Shown here: in pieces, positions 1-4,951 of the stretch | How the letters are laid out: every line of letters starts with the position of its first letter | Numbering within the stretch: position 1 is the first letter of the stretch | Assembly: GCA_002772325.1 (NCBI GenBank) | Contig: PCSL01000012.1 | Coordinates: forward strand, 1,671-8,133 | Length of the DNA: 6,463 bases | Reading direction: 5' to 3' | From: Chloroflexi bacterium CG23_combo_of_CG06-09_8_20_14_all_45_10 | GTDB lineage: Bacteria > Chloroflexota > Dehalococcoidia > GIF9 > AB-539-J10 | Notes under the pieces: generated by a model | What the model saw: the letters and a program-made list of their open reading frames with translations, nothing else | Told to the model about the DNA's origin: nothing | Databases searched by the model: none | Made by a program: the position numbers and the translations under genes

Positions 1-1
1 G

Positions 2-538
2 GCTGCTATTGGCAAGATTGATACCTCAGATTTTAACCTAGATGCTGCCCAAGCTTGCCAGTGGACAGCACAGCAGCTAACTGCAGAGGATGTAAATTAC
101 TTACAGGACCTCGCTATTAAATTAATACGAGACGACTTTACTCTGGTTCACGGGAGTCCCCGTCAGCCCATCTGGGAATATCTGCTATCGGTGAATGCTG
201 CTCGTGATAATTTTGGCTATTTTGATACCATTTTCTGCCTCGTGGCGCACTCTCACGTGCCACTAATTTTTGGGCAGAATAAAGATGGCAAATGTTTTGC
301 GGCAAAAACTCCTGGTGTAATGAGATTGGGACCTGAAAACCGTCGCTTAATTATTAATCCTGGTGGTGTGGGACAGCCTCGTGATGGCGACCCCAGAGCG
401 AGTTACGCTCTCTATGACAGTGAGGCTCAAATCATGTATCATTGGCGTGTTAATTATGATATAACTATTACCCAAAAGAAAATGATGGAGCACAAATTGC
501 CTTTACCACTGGTTCTTCGCTTAAATTATGGTTATTAG
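2..538 (+). CDS. Metallophosphoesterase, C-terminal part (5' end outside window)
   Basis: This is the last 178 residues of a calcineurin-like metallophosphoesterase of the YfcE/bacterial phosphatase type. The frame is open from base 2 to the TAG at 536-538, and the N-terminal metal motifs (DxH, GD, GNH) must lie upstream. Visible motifs are VHGSP (His at residue 50 of the fragment), AHSHVP (His 83 and His 85, the usual GHTH metal-binding motif with Ala for the first Gly), and the family's C-terminal signature INPGGVGQPRDGDPRASYAL, where an Asn/Gly-rich turn is followed by a basic/acidic loop. These residues normally help bind a two-metal centre that hydrolyses phosphomonoesters or phosphodiesters; the true substrate cannot be told from sequence. 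It ends 26 nt before the likely rpsF start. A promoter lies at its 3' end, so it may be transcribed separately from the ribosomal genes. The family call is firm; the specific function is unknown. Confidence 0.87.
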   Translation, partial: AAIGKIDTSDFNLDAAQACQWTAQQLTAEDVNYLQDLAIKLIRDDFTLVHGSPRQPIWEYLLSVNAARDNFGYFDTIFCLVAHSHVPLIFGQNKDGKCFAAKTPGVMRLGPENRRLIINPGGVGQPRDGDPRASYALYDSEAQIMYHWRVNYDITITQKKMMEHKLPLPLVLRLNYGY

Positions 539-549
539 CATGTTATAAT
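521..549 (+). promoter_or_regulatory. Probable extended -10 promoter of the rpsF operon
   Basis: TGTTATAAT at 541-549 is a perfect extended -10 element (TGn followed by TATAAT). Seventeen bases upstream, TTAAAT at 521-526 is a weak -35 match (3 of 6), which is acceptable when an extended -10 is present. The -35 lies in the last codons of the phosphoesterase and the -10 follows its stop codon. The predicted transcription start is near 556, which leaves only about 9 nt before the ATG at 565. It is inferred from consensus only. Confidence 0.55.
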
Positions 550-564
550 AGGATGAATCTAGCA

Positions 565-852
565 ATGCGTAATTACGAATTAGTGATTGTAATTAGCCCT
601 GAGGTTGACGGAGAAGAGTTGCCCAAGGTGGTGGAAAAAGTGAATCGGTTTATTAGCGACAGAAATGGGATTGTGGAGGAGACAGAGCAGTGGGGGAGAA
701 GAAAGTTAGCTTATCCGATAAAGAAATTTATGGAAGGTGATTACATTTTGACTCGCTTCAAGTTAGAGCCGGAGTTGGTTAAAGCACTCGAAGCAGATCT
801 TGCAGCTTCCGAAGAAGTTCTACGGCAGCTTATAGTGAAAGTGGGTGATTGA
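565..852 (+). CDS. rpsF: 30S ribosomal protein S6
   Basis: S6 binds 16S rRNA in the central domain of the 30S subunit as a heterodimer with S18. The product is 95 residues, the usual length, starting MRNYELVIVISPEVD as most S6 proteins do. The family hallmark WGRRKLAYPIKK with a following EGDY is present in the middle, and the ferredoxin-like beta-alpha-beta pattern is clear. I chose ATG 565 over the in-frame ATG 553 because the family N-terminus begins at MRNYEL and because ATG 553 lies upstream of the predicted transcription start. AGGA at 550-553 is an 11-nt-spaced possible ribosome binding site that would serve only read-through transcripts. It is first in the operon; its TGA is one base away from the ssb ATG. 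No S6:S18-binding leader RNA can fit in the short upstream gap. Confidence 0.95.
   Translation: MRNYELVIVISPEVDGEELPKVVEKVNRFISDRNGIVEETEQWGRRKLAYPIKKFMEGDYILTRFKLEPELVKALEADLAASEEVLRQLIVKVGD
844..849 (+). promoter_or_regulatory. Ribosome binding site of ssb
   Basis: GGTGAT matches the 3' half of the extended Shine-Dalgarno sequence (AGGAGGTGATC) and ends 4 nt before ATG 854. It contains the alternative in-frame GTG at 845, so it argues for ATG 854 as the real start. It lies inside the last codons of rpsF, implying coupled translation. Confidence 0.6.
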
Positions 853-853
853 T

Positions 854-1264
854 ATGGCAAGCTTAAACAAAGTAATACTTATTGGTTATTTAGGCAGTGA
901 TCCTGAGATGAGATTTACGCCTGATGGCAAAGCGGTTACTTCTTTCCGCATGGCTACTAGCCGTCGTTACACTACCTCTGCTGGGGAGAGTAGGGAAGAA
1001 ACAGATTGGTTTAGGATTACCGTTTGGGGCAAGCAAGCAGAGCAGTGCAATCAATTCTTATCCAAGGGGCGAAGAGTTTATGTCGATGGAAGATTTCATG
1101 CGCGCAACTGGCAAGGCCAAGACGGACAGATGCATACTAGTCTTGAGGTAACTGCGGATTGTGTGCGCTTTCTTGATAGGAAAGCTTTGGCCCCTCTTCC
1201 AGAAGAAGGCGAGCTTGAACCCGAGGACTTACCTTTTGAGCAAAGTGAAGGAATTGGAAGTTGA
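854..1264 (+). CDS. ssb: Single-stranded DNA-binding protein
   Basis: SSB coats single-stranded DNA during replication, repair and recombination and recruits partner enzymes through its C-terminal tip. The product is 136 residues from ATG 854 (139 from GTG 845). The OB fold occupies about residues 1-108: it opens [21 protein letters not shown] and contains [15 protein letters not shown], then [20 protein letters not shown], all characteristic of bacterial SSB. The linker is very short (about 15 residues), followed by an acidic tail. The tail contains EDLPF (F128), equivalent to the usual terminal DIPF/DLPF tip, but eight more residues (EQSEGIGS) follow before the stop, so the phenylalanine is not C-terminal. 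It sits in the standard rpsF-ssb-rpsR order; its TGA overlaps the TTG start of rpsR. Confidence 0.95.
   Translation: MASLNKVILIGYLGSDPEMRFTPDGKAVTSFRMATSRRYTTSAGESREETDWFRITVWGKQAEQCNQFLSKGRRVYVDGRFHARNWQGQDGQMHTSLEVTADCVRFLDRKALAPLPEEGELEPEDLPFEQSEGIGS
1248..1252 (+). promoter_or_regulatory. Ribosome binding site of rpsR
   Basis: AAGGA, 8 nt before the TTG at 1261, lies within the end of ssb. It supports TTG 1261 as the rpsR start over the in-frame GTG at 1279, whose own AGGAGA (1273-1278) is directly adjacent and too close to work. Confidence 0.5.
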
Positions 1265-1539
1265 TTAATCGTAGGAGAGTGAGAAAGCCAAGAAATTATA
1301 TTCCCGGGCCAGTAATTTGCCCCTTTTGTACTGAGAAAATAAATATAGATTACAAGAATGTTTCTATGTTGTCTCAATACATTTCCGGTCGTGGCAAGAT
1401 TGAATCACGACGGAGAACCAGGGCTTGTGCTAAGCACCAGCGCTATTTGGCGCAAGCTATAAAGAAGGCTCGATTTTTAGCTCTATTACCTTATGCCCCA
1501 AGCCATATTTGGAAGACGGGTGGTGTAGGTCTACGTTAA
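1261..1539 (+). CDS. rpsR: 30S ribosomal protein S18 (zinc-ribbon type)
   Basis: S18 pairs with S6 on the platform of the small ribosomal subunit. The product is 92 residues from a TTG start that overlaps the ssb TGA (TTGA). The basic N-terminus leads to CPFC (Cys20, Cys23), then [16 protein letters not shown], the arginine-rich stretch [20 protein letters not shown], and [12 protein letters not shown], all diagnostic of S18. Cys20, Cys23, Cys56 and His59 form a plausible zinc site, which puts it in the cysteine-retaining (C+) form of this protein. About ten residues ([10 protein letters not shown]) extend past the usual LLPY end. GTG 1279 is an alternative start that would give 86 residues. 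It is third gene of the rpsF operon, 21 nt before rpmH. Confidence 0.95.
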   Translation: MINRRRVRKPRNYIPGPVICPFCTEKINIDYKNVSMLSQYISGRGKIESRRRTRACAKHQRYLAQAIKKARFLALLPYAPSHIWKTGGVGLR

Positions 1540-1560
1540 TAAGTGTCTTGAAGGAACTGC

Positions 1561-1701
1561 ATGCCAAAACGTACTTACCAGCCAAAGAAAATTTCCCGCA
1601 GACGTAAATTGGGCTTCCGCATCCGAATGGCTTCTCGGGGTGGGCGGGTGGTGCTTAAGGCGAGGCGACTCAAGGGGCGATGGAGGTTGACTCCAGTTTA
1701 G
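1561..1701 (+). CDS. rpmH: 50S ribosomal protein L34
   Basis: L34 is a very small basic protein of the large ribosomal subunit. The product is 46 residues: it begins [10 protein letters not shown], continues through [20 protein letters not shown], and ends with [10 protein letters not shown]. This matches the L34 consensus ([12 protein letters not shown]....GR.VL..RR.KGR..L), with one extra residue at the start (Pro2). The ribosome binding site AAGGA at 1551-1555 stands 5 nt before the ATG. It lies 21 nt after rpsR, probably in the same transcript, and is followed after 10 nt by rnpA, its near-universal partner. Confidence 0.95.
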   Translation: MPKRTYQPKKISRRRKLGFRIRMASRGGRVVLKARRLKGRWRLTPV

Positions 1702-1711
1702 TTGCATTTTC

Positions 1712-2074
1712 ATGAAGGGGCCTTGGGTTTTAACTAAGCGAGCGCAGTATGCTCTAGTTTACCAGCAAGGGAGGACATATATAGATAGTTTAATAGTGAT
1801 GAAAGCGCTGCCTAACGGGTTGAACTTGAGTAGATATGGCTTTTCTGTAACTAAGAAGGTGGGTAAGGCGGTACAGCGCAATCGTTTGAAGCGTTTACTT
1901 AGAGAGATAACGAGGTTGCAATTGGTAAAGCCAGGATGGGACATTGTCTTTATTGTTCGTCGAGAGGCAGTTGCTGCTGACTACCATCAACTGGGAAAGA
2001 CAGTAACTATGTTGCTAGCCCAAGCCCAATTACTACAAAGAAGTGATGAAACAGCTAGCGCTAAAGTTAATTGA
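1712..2074 (+). CDS. rnpA: Ribonuclease P protein component
   Basis: RnpA is the protein cofactor of RNase P, binding the catalytic RNA and the 5' leader of precursor tRNAs. The product is 120 residues, typical for the family. The hallmark RNR motif is at residues 56-58 within KKVGKAVQRNRLKRLLRE, preceded by the central strand RYGFSVTKK and followed by GWDIVFIVRREA. The N-terminal part (LTKRAQYALVYQQGR) is the usual tRNA-leader-binding region. The start is forced: an in-frame TGA lies at 1688-1690 and no other standard start codon occurs between it and ATG 1712. No Shine-Dalgarno is visible, and rpmH ends 10 nt upstream, so translation is likely coupled to L34. Its 3' end overlaps yidD by 29-32 nt. 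Confidence 0.95.
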   Translation: MKGPWVLTKRAQYALVYQQGRTYIDSLIVMKALPNGLNLSRYGFSVTKKVGKAVQRNRLKRLLREITRLQLVKPGWDIVFIVRREAVAADYHQLGKTVTMLLAQAQLLQRSDETASAKVN

Positions 2075-2255
2075 ATTATATCAAGCGACGGTATCAGAGG
2101 TTACCCCTCATTCTTGCCGCTTCCAGCCAACATGCTCGCACTACGCCTGCGAGGCGATTAAGAGATATGGATTTATCAAAGGTAGCTGGCTAGTGGTTAA
2201 GAGGTTAGCTCGATGCAATCCTTTCTCTAAAGGTGGTTATGACCCTGTGCTTTAG
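2046..2255 (+). CDS. yidD: Membrane protein insertion efficiency factor YidD
   Basis: YidD is a small, membrane-associated protein thought to assist YidC-dependent insertion of proteins. The product is 69 residues from ATG 2046; GTG 2043, one codon upstream, is also possible. It carries the full family signature: an amphipathic N-terminus (KQLALKLIELYQ), then HSCRFQPTCSHYACEAIKRYG, with the two conserved cysteines, then GSWLVVKRLARCNPF with the third cysteine, and the GGYDPVL end. It is in a different frame from rnpA and its first 29 nt overlap that gene. In most bacteria yidC follows directly; here a lipoprotein gene intervenes after 21 nt. Confidence 0.95.
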   Translation: MKQLALKLIELYQATVSEVTPHSCRFQPTCSHYACEAIKRYGFIKGSWLVVKRLARCNPFSKGGYDPVL

Positions 2256-2276
2256 TTATCATTTTAGTGTATTGAA

Positions 2277-3446
2277 ATGAGGATTAAAATATTAATTTCC
2301 CTTGGCATTTTTTGCTTCCTCGCCTTAAGCGCCGGTGGTTGTGTAGGAGGACAACAAAAGCCTCTAGGATTCTCTGGAGTTATTTCTTATGATGGGATTC
2401 TCTATTTAGGTTCCACAGATGGCAAAATAGTGGCAGTAAACCCCTCAGCTCGAAATCAGGAAATGTCATTCCCCTCTTCTGATGGGGAATGGTCTTTTGC
2501 TATTACTATATCCTCTAAAGGCATATCATGTGGCCCCTCATCTGTACCAGTAAGCATATACGGCACACCGACTGTGGTTGGTGAATCGGTTTGTATTGGC
2601 ACCTATAATGGTAAAGTCTTGATGATGAGTTCTTCAGCCAGGAGCCAGAATTTGCCTTTTCCTCGGACAAGAAGTGGTGAGTGGGCTTACCCTAGGACCG
2701 AGGATATAATTGAGCCTATTGTAGGTAGTCCTGTGGTAGCTGATGATACTGTCTATGTGTGCAGTTCAGATGGCAGGGTCTATGCTTTGGATATGACCTA
2801 TGGAGATGAAAAGTGGAAATCTGACCCATTGGGTGACAAGTTATGGATAACGCCGGTGGTAGAAGAGGAAACTGTGTATGTGAGTACCTTTGATGGGCAT
2901 ATTTATGCTTTATCAGCTAAGGATGGTAGTCTGTTACCTTGGGCTTTTAAGGCGGAAGCGGGATTTGCCTCTTCTCCAATGCTTTATGAAAACACTATAT
3001 TTGCTGGTTCATTTGACCGTAACTTATATGCTGTAAAAATAGGTGATAATGAACTGTTGTGGAAATTCCCTGGTGGCAATTGGTTTTGGGCCACTCCCGT
3101 AGCTAAGGATGGTGTCGTTTATGCTGGCTGCCTCGATGGCAAAGTTTACGCTATTGACTCAAAGACGGGTAACGAATTGTGGGAATTTGATGCTGGAAGT
3201 CCCATTGTTTCTTCACCGGCCTTAACAGATGATTTACTGGTGGTAGCTTGTGACTCAGGCGAGGTGTATGCGCTTGATATATTTAATGGTAAGCTAATTA
3301 ATGGAGTATCAATCGATGCCCCCATTCGGGGGTCTCTTTGCATCCAGGAAGGCATAGTCTATATCCGTGCCCAGGATAACTGTCTTTACGCTATGGATGT
3401 GGGCAAGGGGAAAATAAACTGGAGATTTCCTCTGACAATTAAGTAA
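2277..3446 (+). CDS. PQQ-type beta-propeller repeat lipoprotein (BamB-like fold)
   Basis: This 389-residue protein is probably exported and lipid-anchored. Residues 1-21 are a signal peptide (two basic residues, then a hydrophobic core) ending in SAGG before Cys22, an acceptable though not ideal lipobox. The rest is eight copies of a strand motif like VYVGSxDGxVYALD, at about residues 42, 105, 159, 200, 240, 281, 321 and 360, with W-containing strands (ELLWKFPG, NELWEFDAG) between. This predicts an eight-bladed propeller of the PQQ_2/BamB type. No catalytic or PQQ-binding residues could be identified, so an enzyme role is not supported; a scaffold or protein-binding role is more likely. The first two blades are longer (63 and 54 residues versus about 41) and share an insert. 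It lies between yidD and yidC, so a part in membrane or surface protein biogenesis is a context-based guess. No strong ribosome binding site is visible. Confidence 0.85.
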   Translation: MRIKILISLGIFCFLALSAGGCVGGQQKPLGFSGVISYDGILYLGSTDGKIVAVNPSARNQEMSFPSSDGEWSFAITISSKGISCGPSSVPVSIYGTPTVVGESVCIGTYNGKVLMMSSSARSQNLPFPRTRSGEWAYPRTEDIIEPIVGSPVVADDTVYVCSSDGRVYALDMTYGDEKWKSDPLGDKLWITPVVEEETVYVSTFDGHIYALSAKDGSLLPWAFKAEAGFASSPMLYENTIFAGSFDRNLYAVKIGDNELLWKFPGGNWFWATPVAKDGVVYAGCLDGKVYAIDSKTGNELWEFDAGSPIVSSPALTDDLLVVACDSGEVYALDIFNGKLINGVSIDAPIRGSLCIQEGIVYIRAQDNCLYAMDVGKGKINWRFPLTIK

Positions 3447-3457
3447 GATTTGCAATT

Positions 3458-4231
3458 ATGGCAAACTTGTGGAATTTAATTATTCTCGACCCAATGCTTA
3501 ATGGCTTGATTGCTTTATCAAGCCTCCTACCTAAAGCAGTGGAGTTTGGTTTGGCCATTATTATCCTTACTGTTGTGGTTCGTTTGATACTCACGCCTCT
3601 TACCTTAAGACAACTCAAGTCTACTAAAGCTATGCAAAGCATGCAGCCCAAGATTCAGGAGCTGCAAAAGAAGTACGGCAAGAATAAACAGAAACTTCAG
3701 CAGGAGATGATGAAAGTTTACAAAGAGGCTGGAGTGAACCCTATAGGTTGTATGTGGCCTATGCTAATTCAGTTTCCTATCTGGATCGCTTTGTATCAAT
3801 CTATTATGAAGGCTCTGGCCACTACGCCGGAGAACTTGCTGGATCTATCTCAGCATCTTTATTCCTGGCAGATAGTGAATCAGGCACTTCCCTTAAATAG
3901 TCATTTTTTGTGGCTTGATTTGGGTCAACCTGACCACACTTTAATTTTAGCCATTCTAGTTGGCGGCACAACGTGGGTGCAACAGAAAATGACCACTGCG
4001 CCATCTGTTGACCCAAGGCAGCAATCCATGAGCAGCATGATGTTGCTAATGATGCCTTTCATGTTTGGCATGTTTTGTTTGATGTTCCCCAGTGGTTTAC
4101 CTCTTTTTTGGCTGGTTTCCACTGTGATTGGTATTGCGACTCAATATTTCATTGGTGGTGGCTGGGGTTATTTAAGACCTTCCTCTACAAAGCAATCAGC
4201 GCTAGGACGAGGAAGCAAAAGAGCGTTATAA
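3458..4231 (+). CDS. yidC: Membrane protein insertase YidC/Oxa1 family
   Basis: YidC inserts and folds membrane proteins, alone or with SecYEG. The product is 257 residues, the short form without the large periplasmic domain of Gram-negative YidC. The first core segment (about 28-50) holds the conserved intramembrane arginine, Arg42, in VVVRLILTPLTL. A charged cytoplasmic coiled-coil hairpin follows (51-94, KIQELQKKYGKNKQKLQQEMM), then the family signature YKEAGVNPIGC and WPMLIQFPIWIALYQ (second segment, about 96-116). Later segments are about 158-176, a methionine-rich stretch at 193-210, and 213-232. The C-terminal tail is short and mildly basic. There is no cleavable signal or lipobox, unlike Bacillus SpoIIIJ; Met1-Leu27 may be an interfacial helix. 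It starts 11 nt after the lipoprotein gene and ends before a 90-nt spacer. Confidence 0.94.
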   Translation: MANLWNLIILDPMLNGLIALSSLLPKAVEFGLAIIILTVVVRLILTPLTLRQLKSTKAMQSMQPKIQELQKKYGKNKQKLQQEMMKVYKEAGVNPIGCMWPMLIQFPIWIALYQSIMKALATTPENLLDLSQHLYSWQIVNQALPLNSHFLWLDLGQPDHTLILAILVGGTTWVQQKMTTAPSVDPRQQSMSSMMLLMMPFMFGMFCLMFPSGLPLFWLVSTVIGIATQYFIGGGWGYLRPSSTKQSALGRGSKRAL

Positions 4232-4236
4232 AAAAC

Positions 4237-4299
4237 AAAGTCAAAAATTAAAATGCAAAATGCAAAAATTTTGATTTTTAACTTTTAATTTTTGATTTT
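4237..4299. repeat. AT-rich long inverted repeat between yidC and jag
   Basis: TCAAAAATTAAAA (4241-4253) is the exact reverse complement of TTTTAATTTTTGA (4283-4295). The pairing extends outward by four bases (one G-T) to give a 17-bp stem at 4237-4253 with 4283-4299 and a 29-nt loop. Inside the left arm AAAATGC occurs twice in tandem (4250-4256, 4257-4263). The stem is nearly free of G and C, so it is not a standard intrinsic terminator, though it could act as one in either direction. It could also be a remnant of a small mobile repeat or an mRNA processing site. Confidence 0.7.
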
Positions 4300-4321
4300 A
4301 GTTGAGATGAGAGGTTAGAAC

Positions 4322-4948
4322 ATGGAAGAATTGGAGATAACTGCCAAGACAGTGGAAGAGGCAACTGAGGAGGCAGAAAAGCGGTTGGGGATAGGTCGGG
4401 ATCAATTTGAAACAGTGGTTGTTAAAGAGGGCAAATCGGGGATTTTTAGGGGCGAAGAGGCTGTAATTAGAGTAAAACCACTAGCTTCGCTGGAAAAAGA
4501 TATAGTCAAAATAGCTATAGAGGTGTTGGAGAACTTGCTGAGGTTAATGGGGGTAACAGGTGCTATTAAAGCCTCGTCTGGTGAGATACCAATAGCTTTG
4601 GATATTGAGGGTGATGATTTAGGTATTTTGATTGGGCGACGAGGGCAGACTTTAGCTTGCTTGCAATACATCGTTAGGCTCATAGTAGCGGGACGGTTAG
4701 AGGCTTGGTTGCCATTAAGTATTGATATTTGTGGGTATAAAAAACGCCGCCGTGATTCTTTGCAAAAGCTGGCCTTGAGGTTGGCAGAGCAGGTAAAATT
4801 AAGACACCGTGCTATGACTTTGGAGCCAATGCCACCTGATGAGCGCCGTATTATTCATTTAGCTTTGGCTAATCATCCTGAGGTCGTCACTCACAGTGTA
4901 GGAGAGGGTGAAGATAGAAAAGTAGTTATTCTGCTGAAACGAGACTAA
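4322..4948 (+). CDS. jag: RNA-binding protein Jag/KhpB (KH and R3H domains)
   Basis: Jag (KhpB) is an RNA-binding protein encoded next to yidC in many Gram-positive-type bacteria, where it binds many small RNAs and mRNAs and affects cell elongation. The product is 208 residues. Domains in order: the Jag N-terminal domain (1-50, with TVEEATEEAEKRLG and GKSGIFRG), a KH domain (about 62-140) whose GxxG loop is Gly105-Arg-Arg-Gly108 in GILIGRRGQTLACLQYIV, and an R3H domain (about 145-208) with Arg175-x-x-x-His179 in PPDERRIIHLAL. All key residues are present and there is no long linker after the N-terminal domain. GAGG at 4311-4314, 7 nt before the ATG, is a good ribosome binding site. It lies 90 nt after yidC and 3 nt before ileS. 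Confidence 0.94.
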   Translation: MEELEITAKTVEEATEEAEKRLGIGRDQFETVVVKEGKSGIFRGEEAVIRVKPLASLEKDIVKIAIEVLENLLRLMGVTGAIKASSGEIPIALDIEGDDLGILIGRRGQTLACLQYIVRLIVAGRLEAWLPLSIDICGYKKRRRDSLQKLALRLAEQVKLRHRAMTLEPMPPDERRIIHLALANHPEVVTHSVGEGEDRKVVILLKRD

Positions 4949-4951
4949 CCC

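Noticed and set aside
553..564. ATG 553 as the rpsF start (adds MNLA).
   Set aside because: S6 proteins normally begin at MRNYEL, and this codon lies before the predicted transcription start; it remains possible only on read-through mRNA.
1058..1066. TTATCCAAG, resembling a DnaA box (TTATCCACA).
   Set aside because: It matches at 7 of 9 positions, is single, and lies inside ssb coding sequence; no cluster or AT-rich unwinding region accompanies it, so no origin is claimed.
924..1151. Second-frame open reading frame of 75 codons inside ssb.
   Set aside because: It lies wholly within ssb, whose frame encodes a clear OB fold; the alternative protein shows no recognisable domain.
1096..1377. 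Minus-strand open frames opposite ssb/rpsR and elsewhere (also opposite rpmH, yidC, jag and ileS).
   Set aside because: All are antisense to well-supported genes, lack family motifs and have no ribosome binding site of note.
3319..3340. CCCCC-ATTC-GGGGG hairpin followed by TCTCTTTG, like an intrinsic terminator.
   Set aside because: It lies inside the propeller gene more than 100 nt before its stop, the stem is only 5 bp and the U-tract is interrupted.
4271..4320. Possible jag promoter from TTGATT words at 4271 and 4292.
   Set aside because: No acceptable -10 lies 16-18 nt downstream (best 3 of 6); the TTGATT words belong to the AT-rich repeat.
4949..4951. T-box riboswitch before ileS.
   Set aside because: Only 3 nt separate jag from ileS, and no T-box-like sequence is seen in the preceding spacer.
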